64,000 bases of DNA from Granulibacter bethesdensis CGDNIH1 (GCF_000014285.2 NC_008343.2:2602501-2666500), one strand, 5' to 3'; numbered from the stretch's first letter, positions 1 through 10,971 are shown. Notes: a model not told the origin generated them from the sequence alone. Numbers and translations are program-made.

Positions 1-836
1 GCCCAATCCCAATGCCCTTCACCATGGGCGAGGCTGTCGAGATGATTGTCCCTCAGCACGCTGGCGATCGGCAGTGGCACACGGACATTTTCCGCCGCCT
101 CCATCGTGAGTCGGACATCCTTGAGGCCAAGAGAGAGTTTGAACCCTGCCGGCTCATACCGGTTTTCCGCAATGGCGGCCCCATATCCCTTGTAAACCGG
201 AGCCGCAAAAAGCGTGGATGTGATCAAGTCGATAAAATCGGCTTTTGCGATTCCGTATCCCTGGGACAGGGCAATCCCTTCCCCCATCGCACTGATAGCG
301 CTTGCAATCATGGTGTTCACGGCCAGCTTGACGGCGTTGGCCTGTTCTGGACGATCCCCGAATGTCCATGTTCTCTGGCCGAGAATATCAAAGACAGGCT
401 GGACATCTCGCAGGGTAGCGGACTCGCCGGCGGTCAGGATGTTGAGCTGACCGGCCTCGGCAACATTCACACGCCCAAGCACCGGCGCCGAGACATAGCG
501 CACACCCTTTTCACGATGGCACTGCTCCAGATCGACAGCACAGGCCACTGATATTGTCGCCATATTGATATGGATGGCACCCGGCTTCATCGCCTCCAGC
601 CCGCCGGCATCCATCATGACAGCACGGGTGGCCGCATCGTCCGACAGCATGGAGATGACCACATCTGCATCCGCGCAGGTGTCGCGAGGCGTCGCCCCGG
701 CCACAGCGCCTTGGGCCACCAGCGCTGAGACCGAGTCCGGCGAGCGGTTCCAGACTCTGACCCGATAGCCGGCCTTCACCAGATTGGCTGCCATGGGCTT
801 GCCCATTGTGCCAAGTCCCAGAAATCCGATCTTCAT
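1..836 (-). CDS. NAD(P)-dependent 3-hydroxyisobutyrate dehydrogenase-family protein (3' end cut by window)
   Basis: The ATG at 836 opens a 278-residue frame that runs off the left edge. It begins MKIGFLGLGTMGKPMAANL, the N-terminal Rossmann GxGxxG dinucleotide site of the beta-hydroxyacid dehydrogenase family (3-hydroxyisobutyrate dehydrogenase, tartronate semialdehyde reductase, succinic semialdehyde reductase). Near residues 118-121 it has APVLG, matching the family's substrate-loop motif, and around residue 165 the segment QANAVKLAVN, carrying the expected catalytic Lys. Family members are about 290 residues and end in a DWSAL-like motif, so only a few residues appear to be missing. It reads toward the window edge and away from the porin. 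The family is secure; the substrate cannot be assigned. Confidence 0.88.
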   Translation of the reverse strand, partial: MKIGFLGLGTMGKPMAANLVKAGYRVRVWNRSPDSVSALVAQGAVAGATPRDTCADADVVISMLSDDAATRAVMMDAGGLEAMKPGAIHINMATISVACAVDLEQCHREKGVRYVSAPVLGRVNVAEAGQLNILTAGESATLRDVQPVFDILGQRTWTFGDRPEQANAVKLAVNTMIASAISAMGEGIALSQGYGIAKADFIDLITSTLFAAPVYKGYGAAIAENRYEPAGFKLSLGLKDVRLTMEAAENVRVPLPIASVLRDNHLDSLAHGEGHWDW

Positions 837-896
837 TCCGCGTCTCCTCATGGTCAGGGCTTGGTCCGCAGAGTTCTTCATACTCTACCATGACAA

Positions 897-917
897 CAGG
901 CGGCTTTTTACCGCCTG
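897..917 (-). terminator. Hairpin just downstream of the porin gene
   Basis: CAGGCGG and CCGCCTG form a perfect 7-bp stem around a 7-nt loop, 28 bp past the porin stop codon. On the minus strand no strong U-tract follows, so it is a weak terminator or an mRNA-stabilising stem. Confidence 0.4.
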
Positions 918-945
918 CTCCACACCACGAGGAATTTGACGGCTC

Positions 946-2388
946 TTACAGACCCAGCATAGCCCCGAACGGCAGAATGAACGTGCCACCCACATAAACG
1001 CCATCCTGAGGCCGCTTCGCAGCAGTCGGCGTATAGTAGGAGTTCGGATTGACGATGTAGTCGAACACCGGCTCGAACGCGACGGCGGAGTAAAGCTGGA
1101 TATGCGCGTTCAACTCGAAAATCGCCTTATCGCGGGAGAAGTCACCGCCGCTGCCACCAGCCACCGCATTGGCCTGAGCCAGATAGTTGGCCAGCGCACC
1201 CGTCATCCTCTCCCATTTGATTTTGACTCCGAAACGATCATTGGGACGGCTCTGGAAAGGGGCCTGCAGGGTCGCTCCGACATAGAGATCGGATTGAATA
1301 GGAGCCGTTGCATCCAGACCCAACCCAAGTCCGCTATACAGCACCAGCGCGGTCGGGGTCAGGGTTTTACCTTTGCCGCCATCCGCACGCCACACCGTCT
1401 GCTGAGTATTCAGTACCAGCCCCTGCGTACCGTGGCTCTGGCGGAGCGGATCACCCGGAAAATAGGCTTTCGGCTGACCGGAGACAGTCTTGAAGGAATT
1501 ATGATCCGCATTGTTGTAAAATGCGGTCAATGAATAGCTGCCGGGATAGGCTGAATTACTGAAATCGGTTTTCTCGCCGATTTCAACCATGGTCAACGCT
1601 CCCTGCGGCGTTTCCAGACCCCAATCCCACCCGCTGCGGCTGTTCGCATTCGGGTTGGTGGCGAAAGACCCGGCCTGCACATACCAGCCGGGGCTGAAAG
1701 CGTAGCTGACCCTGCCGCCCCACATCGAATACTGCGGAGAAATATAGCCGGCATTGATATAAAGAACATCCTGATAACAGCTGTTGATGACCTGACAGTT
1801 CGGAGCCGCGAAATACCGGTTGGGATGCGTGCGGCCTGCTTCGATGACCAGCTTGTCATTCAGAAGATGCTGTTCATAGGTCAGCAGGGACAACTGATTA
1901 GGACGAAGATTATAGGGAGGCGGATAACCGATACTGTTATCGCCGATCTCCCCCGAGATCAGGACGTTGGAACGCAGAGTGAAAATCGTTTCCTCGAAAT
2001 GGAACGTGCCGCCCTTGATCCCGAGAATTTTTTCCAGGTCAGCATCGGCCCCGACAATCAGATAACCTGAATTCGCAGTATTGCCGGTATAGGTGCCCGC
2101 GCTCGGATTGGCTTCCATGAAATCGAGAAACGTCCCGTGCAGCTTCAGCCCGGATTCGCGAAGCTTGCGCGAGAACGGGGCCAGGATTTCCTCTTTTTTC
2201 TCCTCCGGTGTGAGCCTCGGCTTTGTCAGCCCCTCCACCACGCGGGGATTGAAATTGCCCTGTGCATCCGGTTTGCGTAAGGCTCCCGATGTCTGAGCAT
2301 GGGCAATACTGCCGCCGGCCAGCACCGCATTCATTATTACAATGGCCGTCACAGCGGCCCGCCGCCCTGTCTGCCTACCCATCACCAT
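946..2388 (-). CDS. OprB-family carbohydrate-selective porin
   Basis: This encodes about 480 residues with an N-terminal signal peptide (basic start, hydrophobic segment, AHAQ cleavage region near residue 31). The body shows OprB-type features: LHGTFLDFMEANPSAGTYTGN near the mature start, a YEQHL..DKLVIEAGRTHPNRYF segment, a cysteine pair (NCQVINSCYQ), and many short amphipathic strands rich in Gly and aromatics. OprB porins are outer-membrane barrels for glucose and other sugars, which fits organisms that oxidise sugars in the periplasm. The ATG at 2388 is chosen because GGGGGAG lies 7 nt upstream; a GTG at 2391 and an ATG at 2382 are alternatives. The C-terminus ends in LGL rather than the usual aromatic residue. 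Confidence 0.85.
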   Translation of the reverse strand: MVMGRQTGRRAAVTAIVIMNAVLAGGSIAHAQTSGALRKPDAQGNFNPRVVEGLTKPRLTPEEKKEEILAPFSRKLRESGLKLHGTFLDFMEANPSAGTYTGNTANSGYLIVGADADLEKILGIKGGTFHFEETIFTLRSNVLISGEIGDNSIGYPPPYNLRPNQLSLLTYEQHLLNDKLVIEAGRTHPNRYFAAPNCQVINSCYQDVLYINAGYISPQYSMWGGRVSYAFSPGWYVQAGSFATNPNANSRSGWDWGLETPQGALTMVEIGEKTDFSNSAYPGSYSLTAFYNNADHNSFKTVSGQPKAYFPGDPLRQSHGTQGLVLNTQQTVWRADGGKGKTLTPTALVLYSGLGLGLDATAPIQSDLYVGATLQAPFQSRPNDRFGVKIKWERMTGALANYLAQANAVAGGSGGDFSRDKAIFELNAHIQLYSAVAFEPVFDYIVNPNSYYTPTAAKRPQDGVYVGGTFILPFGAMLGL

Positions 2389-2510
2389 CACTCGTCTCCC
2401 CCGAAAGAAGCAGGACGACTGACTTTTCTTCCCGATCAGATTTTCGCGACGCGTTCTGAAAAGCGCATTCGTTCTTCTGTCGTGATGATGAGTGAATCAG
2501 GCAGGGCGGG

Positions 2511-2534
2511 TGGATACGTCATATGACGTATCCA
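2511..2534. promoter_or_regulatory. 24-bp perfect palindrome between poxB and the porin gene
   Basis: The 24 bases are exactly self-complementary; each half contains GGATACGTCA, with no spacer. The site lies 10 bp beyond the poxB stop and about 120 bp upstream of the porin start, both genes reading leftwards. A loopless dyad of this kind suits a dimeric repressor operator for the porin better than a terminator, because no U-tract follows. The cognate regulator is unknown. Confidence 0.45.
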
Positions 2535-2543
2535 GATGGACTA

Positions 2544-4277
2544 TCAACGGAACAGGTTGGTACGGGCCATCTCCAGCACGGAATCGCCGCGGCCGCTCAT
2601 CACCGCACGCAGCATGTAAAGGCTGAAGCCCTTGACCTGTTCAATGCTGACTTTCGGCGGCATGGACAGTTCCTGACGATTGACCACCGCATCCAGCAGA
2701 GCCGGCCCGGGATGGTTCAGAACATCACGCACGGCCTCATCCAGCTTGCCCGGATCCTCGACCCTGCGCGCATACACGCCACAGGCACGGGCCATGGCTG
2801 CGAAGTCGGGGTTATCCAGAGCCACGCCGCTTTCCAGCAATCCTGCTGCCTTCATCTCCATTTCGACAAAGCCGAGCGTGCCATTATTGAACACCACGAT
2901 TTTCACAGGCAGACGATGCTGCACCAGTGTCAGGAAATCGCCCATCAACATGGCGAAACCACCATCGCCCGACATGGAAACAACCTGCCGTTCCGGTGCC
3001 GATACCTGCGCCCCGATCGCCTGTGGCAGCGCATTGGCCATCGAGCCGTGAGCGAAAGAACCCAGCAGACGGCGGCGGCCATTCATCTTGAGATACCGTG
3101 CCGCCCAGATGGTCGGCGTGCCGACATCGCAGGCAAAGACAGCATCATCACTGGCATGTTCGCTGATCAGCCGGGCCACGTGCTGGGGATGAATCGGGGG
3201 ACGACCCGCCTTTCCATCGGCCAGATCATCCAGCCCCTTGCGGGCCTTCAGGTAATGCTGACGACAGGTGTCCAGATGCGCCGTATCCTGTTTGGCTTTC
3301 AGGCGCGGCAGCAGGGCACTGATCGTGGCACTGACATCACCCACAACACCGAGATCAATCCGGGTACGACGGCCCAGATTTTCCGGACGCAGATCGACCT
3401 GCGCGATTTTCGCCTCTTCCGGGAAAAACTGCCGATAGGGAAAATCAGTCCCGAGCATCAGCAGCATGTCGCATGATTCCATGGCGTAGTAACCGGATGA
3501 AAATCCGATCAGCCCCGTCATGCCGACATCATAGGGATTGTCGTATTCGATCCATTCCTTACCCCCAAGCGCATGGACGATAGGGGCTTTTAAATGCTCC
3601 GCGAGCGCCACCACCTCATCATGCGCACCGCGACAGCCGCGTCCACACATCAGCGTGACCTTACCCGCCGCCTCCAGCAGTGCTGTCAGGGCATTGAGCG
3701 ATTCTTCAGAAGGAGACGTCACCGGCGGCTCCGGACAGAGCGCCGTTTTCGTCGAGACGACGGGCGATGGAACCGTCTTCATCGCAACGTCACCGGGGAT
3801 CACCACCACCGCAACGCCCTGATGGCCGATGGCGGCACGAATCGCGGTGTTCAAAGTGCGGGGCATCTGATCGGGGTCGGAGACCGTCTCGCAATAGACA
3901 CTGCATTCCCGGAACAGCGCTTCCGGTCTGGTTTCCTGAAAGTAGTTCGAGCCAATTTCCGCTGTCGGAATATGAGCGGCAATCGCCAGCATCGGAGTGC
4001 GAGAACGCTGCGCATCATACAAGCCGTTGATCAGATGCAGGTTGCCCGGCCCGCAGGAACCGGCGCAAACGGCAATCTGGCCAGTCAATTGAGAGTCTGC
4101 ACCTGCCGCAAAGGCCGCTGATTCTTCATGGCGCACATGGATCCAGTCCATGTCCGGACGCCGCCGCAATGCCTCCGTAATGGCGTTCAGGCTGTCACCC
4201 ACCACACCATAGACGCGCCGGACGCCAATGACTTGCAGTGTTTCAGCCAGTATTTCCGCGACTGTCGGCTCGGCCAT
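2544..4277 (-). CDS. poxB: Pyruvate dehydrogenase (quinone) / pyruvate oxidase, ThDP- and FAD-dependent
   Basis: This 577-residue ThDP enzyme shows the three-domain pyruvate oxidase layout. The N-terminal PYR domain contains the activating Glu region (VRHEESAAFAA, near residue 50) and a glycine-rich loop CAGSCGPGN. A central FAD/nucleotide domain covers roughly residues 190-330. The C-terminal PP domain carries the ThDP-Mg motif beginning MSGDGGFAMLMGD and ending with FNNG. The C-terminal extension fits the membrane-binding tail of the ubiquinone-reducing PoxB type. The enzyme oxidises pyruvate to acetate and CO2 and passes electrons to quinone. AGAGG lies just upstream of the ATG at 4277. 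It is followed by a palindrome and the porin gene. Confidence 0.93.
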   Translation of the reverse strand: MAEPTVAEILAETLQVIGVRRVYGVVGDSLNAITEALRRRPDMDWIHVRHEESAAFAAGADSQLTGQIAVCAGSCGPGNLHLINGLYDAQRSRTPMLAIAAHIPTAEIGSNYFQETRPEALFRECSVYCETVSDPDQMPRTLNTAIRAAIGHQGVAVVVIPGDVAMKTVPSPVVSTKTALCPEPPVTSPSEESLNALTALLEAAGKVTLMCGRGCRGAHDEVVALAEHLKAPIVHALGGKEWIEYDNPYDVGMTGLIGFSSGYYAMESCDMLLMLGTDFPYRQFFPEEAKIAQVDLRPENLGRRTRIDLGVVGDVSATISALLPRLKAKQDTAHLDTCRQHYLKARKGLDDLADGKAGRPPIHPQHVARLISEHASDDAVFACDVGTPTIWAARYLKMNGRRRLLGSFAHGSMANALPQAIGAQVSAPERQVVSMSGDGGFAMLMGDFLTLVQHRLPVKIVVFNNGTLGFVEMEMKAAGLLESGVALDNPDFAAMARACGVYARRVEDPGKLDEAVRDVLNHPGPALLDAVVNRQELSMPPKVSIEQVKGFSLYMLRAVMSGRGDSVLEMARTNLFR

Positions 4278-4358
4278 GAAAACCTCTGTTCCTTCGATTG
4301 AGGAAATCGAGCATGCACGAAACCATCACTGTATGCGCCCTCCAAATTCATTGGGCGC

Positions 4359-4386
4359 AAAAAAATCCCTCGCCGAAGCGAGGGAT
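4359..4386 (-). terminator. Rho-independent terminator of the flavin oxidoreductase gene
   Basis: Read on the minus strand, ATCCCTCGC pairs with GCGAGGGAT around a TTCG tetraloop, followed by a run of seven T. It begins 17 bp after the stop codon of the gene at 4404-5816 and separates that gene from poxB. Confidence 0.9.
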
Positions 4387-4403
4387 GATCAGCGGCATCC
4401 GGC

Positions 4404-5816
4404 TCAGCGACCGGTCATGATCCGGTCAACAAGCTGTTTAACGGTAGGGATGAACCCGTTTGCATAGAACGGGTCAGTGCCGAACCGGTAGGCATTGTGA
4501 CCACTGAACATCAGATTGTCCTCGATCACGTCCGGGTCGTTCTTGTGATGCCCGATCGTCTGCAACGTCTTCTGAATGCAGAAGCTGCGCGGATCGGCCT
4601 TGCGGCCATTGGTATGGTTCTCGGAACGCTGGCTCCAATTGGAGAAACGGCATTCCGTCAGGCACCCCATGCACGCCACCTGATCGGCCTGTATTGTATC
4701 AGCCTGATCGGGGGTGACGAAAATCAGCGTGGAATCGGGTGTGCGCAAAGCCTCGATAAATCCGGCCTGTTCCCATTCCTGTACCCGACGCAGATCGGCC
4801 GGGGTCAGATAGACAGGACGCTTGCGCGGCCCTACTCCGTATACCGCCGTATGCTCGCCGACCACCTCACCCGTGTAGGCAACCTGACGGTCGCTGCGGG
4901 CGCGGAGTTCCTGCATGAAACGGTTGTTCACGGCTGAAGAATAAAATCCGGTCGGGCTGAACGGATTCAGAAACACATCCCCCGGCTTCAGGGCCAGCAG
5001 CTTGGCCTTCCACTGCTCGGATACAGGGCTTTCGCGTGTGAGCAGAGGACGGGTGCCAAACTGAAAGGCGATGGGGCCGAGTTCGGGATTATCAATCCAG
5101 TCCTCCCACTCCTCCAGCCACCAGACGCCACCCGCCATAATGATAGGCGTCTCGCCAAGACCGAACTGGCGCATCTGGTTACGCAACGCCAGCACGCGGG
5201 GATAGGGATCTTCCGGCCGGTTCGGATCTTCCGTGTTGGAAAGCCCGTTATGGCCGCCTGCAAGCCAGGGATCTTCATACACCACGCCGCCCAGCAGGCT
5301 GGCCGCCTTGTGGTAAGCGCGCTTCCACAGCGCATTGAAGGCACGGGCCGAGGAAACAATCGGATAATAATGAATCCCGAAATGGGTTGCGATCTCGGAC
5401 AGTCGATACGGCATGCCGGCACCACAGGTCAGGCCGTGCACCAGACCCTTCGCGCCTTCCAGAATGCCGGTGATCACCCGCTCCGCCCCGCCCATCTCCC
5501 ACAGGATATTGGCGTGGATGCGGCCGCGGCCGTTGGATTCCTCATGCGCCTGCCGGGCCTGCTCGATCCCGCCGCGAATGGCGTAGTCAACCAGTTCGTC
5601 ATGCCGTTCCCGACGGGTACGGCCCCGGTAGATCTGTTCAATCAACCGGCCACTGGAATCATGGCTGTCCGCGTTCACCGCGCTGAAGGTTCCCACCCCA
5701 CCGGCAGACGCCCAGCAGCCGGAGGAACGTCCGTTGGAAACAGCAATGCCCTTGCCACCTTCCACCAGCGGCAGAACGTCAACACCGCCCATACGGATCG
5801 CGTTAATGGCCTTCAT
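4404..5816 (-). CDS. NAD(P)H-dependent flavin oxidoreductase, nitronate monooxygenase / 2-nitropropane dioxygenase-like
   Basis: About 470 residues in a TIM-barrel FMN fold. Recognisable elements are ASAGGVGTFSAVNADS near the start, HGLTCGAGMPY (FMN phosphate/substrate loop), the YYPIVSS strand, a glycine-rich GGVVYEDPWLAGGHNG segment corresponding to the AGGH site of nitronate monooxygenases, and PIIMAGGVW plus FQFGTRPLLT at the C-terminal phosphate-binding side. It is longer than typical nitronate monooxygenases (about 320-350 residues). The extra C-terminal part carries a cysteine cluster (CMGCLTEC, later SFC) that might bind a metal or Fe-S cluster. The ATG at 5816 is preferred over the overlapping GTG at 5819. 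It has its own terminator. The substrate is unknown. Confidence 0.8.
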   Translation of the reverse strand: MKAINAIRMGGVDVLPLVEGGKGIAVSNGRSSGCWASAGGVGTFSAVNADSHDSSGRLIEQIYRGRTRRERHDELVDYAIRGGIEQARQAHEESNGRGRIHANILWEMGGAERVITGILEGAKGLVHGLTCGAGMPYRLSEIATHFGIHYYPIVSSARAFNALWKRAYHKAASLLGGVVYEDPWLAGGHNGLSNTEDPNRPEDPYPRVLALRNQMRQFGLGETPIIMAGGVWWLEEWEDWIDNPELGPIAFQFGTRPLLTRESPVSEQWKAKLLALKPGDVFLNPFSPTGFYSSAVNNRFMQELRARSDRQVAYTGEVVGEHTAVYGVGPRKRPVYLTPADLRRVQEWEQAGFIEALRTPDSTLIFVTPDQADTIQADQVACMGCLTECRFSNWSQRSENHTNGRKADPRSFCIQKTLQTIGHHKNDPDVIEDNLMFSGHNAYRFGTDPFYANGFIPTVKQLVDRIMTGR

Positions 5817-5940
5817 CACTCACTCTCTTCCGCAATCTGCCAGAACCCGGGAGGAGGTCTGACCGATCCTGACCGTTTCCGGTCTTAATCAGCGTCTCCG
5901 GCAGGCTGCTCCTGATCGGGGCAGCCTGCCGAATCACGTC

Positions 5941-8103
5941 TTACTCGGCCAGATCGCCCTCACCGCGACCGCCTCTGCCACCCTTGGGGCCGACCTTGTC
6001 AGAGATGTCCTCGCCCGTGGTCTGATCAACCAGCCGCATGGAAAGTTTCACCTTGCCGCGATCATCAAAGCCGAGAACCTTCACCTTCACCACATCACCG
6101 ACATTGATGACGTCGGAGGTCTTGTTGACCCGGCCCTGCTGAAGCTCGCTGATATGCACCAGCCCGTCGCGGGAGCCGAGGAAATTGACGAAGGCGCCGA
6201 AATCAGCGGTCTTCACCACCTTGCCGTTGTAGATCTTGCCCACTTCCGGTTCGGCCACGATGCCCTGAATGCGATCAATCGCCTTCTGGGTGCTTTCCTC
6301 GCTGGTCGAGGCGATCTTGATGGTTCCATCATCCTCGATATCGATCTTCGCACCGGAGAATTCAACGATCTCGCGGATCACCTTGCCGCCGGTGCCGATG
6401 ACTTCGCGGATCTTTTCCTTCGGCACGTTGATGACGGTGATGCGCGGTGCCGTCGCGGCGACGGAGCCACGGGCACCGGTGATCGCTTTCGCCATCTCGC
6501 CCAGAATATGCATGCGGCCGTCACGGGCCTGCTGCAGAGCGATGCGCATGATCTCGGTGGTGATGGAGGTAATCTTGATGTCCATCTGCAGGGAGGTCAC
6601 GCCCTGCTCGGTTCCGGCCACCTTGAAATCCATGTCGCCGAGGTGATCTTCATCGCCGAGAATGTCGGACAGCACGGCAAAGGCGCGATCTTCCTTGATC
6701 AGGCCCATGGCGATACCGGCCACCGGACGCTTCAGCGGCACGCCCGCATCCATCAGCGCCAGAGAGGAACCGCATACGGTCGCCATGGAGGACGAGCCAT
6801 TGCTCTCCGTGATCTCGCTGACCACGCGCAGGGTGTAGGGGAAAGCGTCCTTGGCCGGCAGCACCGGATGAACGGCGCGCCAGGCCAGCTTGCCATGGCC
6901 GATTTCACGACGGCCCGGGCTGCCCATACGGCCGGCCTCACCCACGGAGTAGGGAGGGAAATTGTAGTGCAGCATGAAATGGCTGCGATATTCGCCGGTC
7001 AGGGCGTCCACCACCTGCTCATCCTGCCCGGTGCCCAGCGTGGCCACGCAGAGCGCCTGCGTTTCACCACGGGTGAACAGCGCGGAGCCATGGGCGCGCG
7101 GCAGAATGCCGACCTCGCCGATGATCGGGCGCACAGTGCGGGTGTCACGGCCATCAATGCGGATACCGGTATCGAGGATCGCATTCCGGACGATATCCGC
7201 TTCCAGATCCTTCAGCATCGACTTGGCGATGGATTCTTCCGGTGTGCCACCGATCCCCAGCGTTTCGATAATCTGCTTCTTGGCGGCAGAAATCTTCTCC
7301 TGACGGAGCTGCTTCACCTTTTCCTGATAGGCATTGCCCAGCAGGGTGCGGCCAGCCTCGTTCAGGCGCTGCTTCAGCGCGACATGCTCCGGATTCTGCT
7401 CGGGCAGGGTCCAGGGATCGCGGGCGGCGTGTTCAGCCAGGGCGATGATCGCATCGATCACCGGCTGGAAGCCTTTATGGCCGAATTCAACGGCGGCCAG
7501 CATCTGGTCTTCGCTCAGCTCTTCGGCCTCGCTCTCGACCATCAGCACGCCTTCCGCGGTACCGGCGACCACCAGATCCAGCTTGCTTTCAGCGCGCTGC
7601 TCAAGGGTGGGGTTCAGCACGAATGCGCCATTCACCAGACCGACGCGAGACGCCGCGACCGGGCCGAAGAACGGAATGCCGGACAGGGTCAGCGCTGCGG
7701 AGCAACCGATCAGGGCGACGATATCCGGATCATTCTCCATATCGTGCGACAGCACGGTGGCGATGACCTGAACCTCGTTATAGAACCCTTCCGGAAACAG
7801 CGGGCGGATCGGACGGTCGATCAGGCGGGAGACCAGGGTCTCATGCTCGCTGGGACGGCCCTCACGCTTGAAGAAGCCGCCGGGGATCTTGCCCGCGGCA
7901 AAAGCTTTTTCCTGATAGTTGACGGTCAGCGGGAAGAAATCCTGACCGGCCTTTGCGGATTTCGCACCCACCGCTGTACACAGAACGATGGTGTCACCCA
8001 GCCGGGCCAGAACGGCACCGTCGGCCTGGCGGGCGATCTTGCCCGTTTCCAGTACCAGCGTGCGTCCACCCAGATCGAGTTCCTTGCGGAAATAATTGAA
8101 CAT
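5941..8103 (-). CDS. pnp: Polyribonucleotide nucleotidyltransferase (PNPase)
   Basis: A 720-residue protein of the standard PNPase length and order: a first RNase PH-like domain (residues 1-230, with [12 protein letters not shown]), the alpha-helical linker, a second RNase PH domain (about 310-540, containing [19 protein letters not shown] and [12 protein letters not shown]), a KH domain ([20 protein letters not shown], around 560) and a C-terminal S1 domain ([20 protein letters not shown]). It is the phosphorolytic 3'-5' exoribonuclease of the degradosome. The tail [13 protein letters not shown] is Gly/Arg-rich. GGAG stands 5 nt before the ATG at 8103. It follows rpsO after a 361-bp leader containing a hairpin. 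Confidence 0.99.
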   Translation of the reverse strand: MFNYFRKELDLGGRTLVLETGKIARQADGAVLARLGDTIVLCTAVGAKSAKAGQDFFPLTVNYQEKAFAAGKIPGGFFKREGRPSEHETLVSRLIDRPIRPLFPEGFYNEVQVIATVLSHDMENDPDIVALIGCSAALTLSGIPFFGPVAASRVGLVNGAFVLNPTLEQRAESKLDLVVAGTAEGVLMVESEAEELSEDQMLAAVEFGHKGFQPVIDAIIALAEHAARDPWTLPEQNPEHVALKQRLNEAGRTLLGNAYQEKVKQLRQEKISAAKKQIIETLGIGGTPEESIAKSMLKDLEADIVRNAILDTGIRIDGRDTRTVRPIIGEVGILPRAHGSALFTRGETQALCVATLGTGQDEQVVDALTGEYRSHFMLHYNFPPYSVGEAGRMGSPGRREIGHGKLAWRAVHPVLPAKDAFPYTLRVVSEITESNGSSSMATVCGSSLALMDAGVPLKRPVAGIAMGLIKEDRAFAVLSDILGDEDHLGDMDFKVAGTEQGVTSLQMDIKITSITTEIMRIALQQARDGRMHILGEMAKAITGARGSVAATAPRITVINVPKEKIREVIGTGGKVIREIVEFSGAKIDIEDDGTIKIASTSEESTQKAIDRIQGIVAEPEVGKIYNGKVVKTADFGAFVNFLGSRDGLVHISELQQGRVNKTSDVINVGDVVKVKVLGFDDRGKVKLSMRLVDQTTGEDISDKVGPKGGRGGRGEGDLAE

Positions 8104-8464
8104 GCAGTCTCCGTCTCTTGCGGTGTTTTGAGTGCGCTGCGAGGCGGAGTCCGGCGGCTCGGGCTACAGGGATCGCGGCCTGCATGGATGCAGCCGCTTG
8201 CCGTGTAGCCGGAGACGCCGATCAAATTCCGCCACCCGGCGCGGTTCGGTCACTCTCTTACAGGAACAGGCGCGATAGCCCAAATCCTAATCGTCCGACC
8301 CTGTCCAGGGTGAGAGGGATCCAGAGTGTGTGGGGGGAGAAAAGAATGTTTCTCCCCTGCTCCATCCCTTTTGGCATCCGGTCCTGCCGGAGAATCAGGA
8401 GTGGAGAAGTCCGGCGGAGGCCAGCCTGGGCTGACCCCCTTTATGCCGGTTGGAAACGCCAGAA
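8104..8464 (-). other. rpsO-pnp intergenic leader with a 9-bp hairpin
   Basis: There is no convincing gene in these 361 bases. The clearest element is an inverted repeat, GGGGAGAAA at 8334-8342 and TTTCTCCCC at 8349-8357 with a 6-nt loop. No U-tract follows on the pnp strand, so it is unlikely to terminate. In enterobacteria the pnp leader holds a stem cut by RNase III as part of PNPase autoregulation, and this hairpin occupies the same position; equivalence is inferred. Confidence 0.5.
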
Positions 8465-8734
8465 TTAGCGGCGCAGGCCCAGACGCTTGATCAGCGCGTC
8501 ATAACGGGCAACTTCCTTACGCTTCAGATAGTCCAGCAGGCCACGACGCTGGCCAACCAGCATCAGCAGGCCACGACGGGAATGGAAGTCCTTCGCGTGG
8601 GTCTTCAGATGTTCGGTCAGGTTGGCGATACGCTCGGAGAGCAGGGCAATCTGCACTTCCGGGCTGCCGGTATCGTTGGCGGCGCGGGCATATTCGCTGA
8701 TCAGCGCCGTACGGCGCTCTGCGGTAATCGACAT
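8465..8734 (-). CDS. rpsO: 30S ribosomal protein S15
   Basis: This 89-residue protein is of exact family length and carries the S15 signature: [25 protein letters not shown] (TGSPE..Q..L...I..L..H), then [22 protein letters not shown]. It binds the central domain of 16S rRNA early in 30S assembly. GGAG lies 6 nt upstream of the ATG at 8734. It sits between truB and pnp on the same strand, the common bacterial order. Confidence 0.99.
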   Translation of the reverse strand: MSITAERRTALISEYARAANDTGSPEVQIALLSERIANLTEHLKTHAKDFHSRRGLLMLVGQRRGLLDYLKRKEVARYDALIKRLGLRR

Positions 8735-8769
8735 CGGTCACTCCATGATTCGAGGTTACAGCGGACGCG

Positions 8770-9693
8770 TCACATCATGCGTTCAGGCCGCAACAGGCCA
8801 TCCTGCAAGCGGCACAGCCCAACGACGCGGCTCCCCGCCATGGCACGAACCAATCCACCATCGGGATCGATCCGGTCTGGAATACGGCCCATCAACGGAA
8901 TCAGGCTGAGTGCCTGCCCATGGGAAAGGCCGGTGGCCTCCTGCTCGGTCAGGGCCAGCGCCGGGATGTCGGCCAGCGCGGTCGCGACCGGAAGCAAAAG
9001 GTCCGGGGAAGCATGGGGGGTATCGCCGGAAGCCAGCGCCTTGTCCAGCGAAATAGCCGTCGCCTCCGTAAAGGGGCCGACCCGCAGCCGACGCAGGGCA
9101 GCGATATGGCCCACCGTTCCGCAGGCACGGGCGATATCGCGGGCGAGGCTGCGCATATAGACGCCCTTGCCGGACTGGACCTCGAACACCGCCAGATCAT
9201 CATCCAGACGCTCGATCAGTTCGAACCGGTCCACCCGAGCGGGGCGGGGCGGCAGATCGGGCGGACGCCCATCCCGCGCCATATCATACGCGCGCTCCCC
9301 CGCCACCTTGATCGCCGAATAGGCGGGAGGAATCTGCATGATCGTACCGCGAAAACTCTCCAGAGCCGCCCGCAGCACATCGTCGGTGGGACGCACCGTG
9401 CTGGTGGCGGTTACTGCGCCCTCGGCATCGTCTGTATCGCGCGACTCGCCCATTTTCAGGGTGAAATGATACAGTTTCGTGCCGTCCATCACATAAGGCA
9501 CCGTCTTGGTCGCCGCCCCGAACGCAATCGGCAGCAGACCGGTCGCCAGCGGGTCCAGCGTGCCGCCATGCCCCGCTTTCTGGGCATCGAAACCGCGCTT
9601 GACCCTGTTCACCACATCGGTGCTGGTCATGCCCTGCGGCTTGTCAATGATCAGCCAGCCATCGAGAGGCCGACCTTTTCTGCGTCTGTTCAT
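8770..9693 (-). CDS. truB: tRNA pseudouridine(55) synthase
   Basis: About 307 residues. It opens with DGWLIIDKPQGMTS and contains KAGHGGTLDPLATGLLP, which holds the catalytic Asp of TruB. Further family elements are YHFTLKMGESRDTDDAEG, PAYSAIKVAGERAYDMAR and KGVYMRSLARDIA. It isomerises U55 in the T-loop of tRNAs. A TTG at 9699 is an alternative start; the ATG at 9693 matches the family N-terminus. The rpsO start lies 35 bp downstream. TruB is normally next to rbfA, but here its upstream neighbour is the divergent gmd; rbfA is about 48 kb away. Confidence 0.97.
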   Translation of the reverse strand: MNRRRKGRPLDGWLIIDKPQGMTSTDVVNRVKRGFDAQKAGHGGTLDPLATGLLPIAFGAATKTVPYVMDGTKLYHFTLKMGESRDTDDAEGAVTATSTVRPTDDVLRAALESFRGTIMQIPPAYSAIKVAGERAYDMARDGRPPDLPPRPARVDRFELIERLDDDLAVFEVQSGKGVYMRSLARDIARACGTVGHIAALRRLRVGPFTEATAISLDKALASGDTPHASPDLLLPVATALADIPALALTEQEATGLSHGQALSLIPLMGRIPDRIDPDGGLVRAMAGSRVVGLCRLQDGLLRPERMM

Positions 9694-9887
9694 GCTCAAA
9701 AACTATCCCGGCCCACCCAAAGGGCCGCCTCCCGGCAGCCCGGCCGCGGGCCTGTAACATGGGATGACGGGTTCGGATATGCCCCGCTTTCCCATATCCG
9801 GCATGTGCAGACAGGGATCAGAGCACCACAGATGACCTTTGCAGGCAGACTTGCCAGTTGCCGCATACTATGGCTCAAAAGAGTTAA

Positions 9888-10898
<1,011 letters not shown>

Positions 10899-10971
10899 CC
10901 TGCATGCATCCCGTCAGACCCGGCTTCACGGCCATCCGGAGCTGACGGATTTCATTAAAGGAGATTATTCG

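Noticed and set aside
6154-8208. 684-codon open frame antisense to pnp
   Set aside because: It is the high-GC shadow of pnp: no SD, His/Gln/Arg-rich composition and no family motif.
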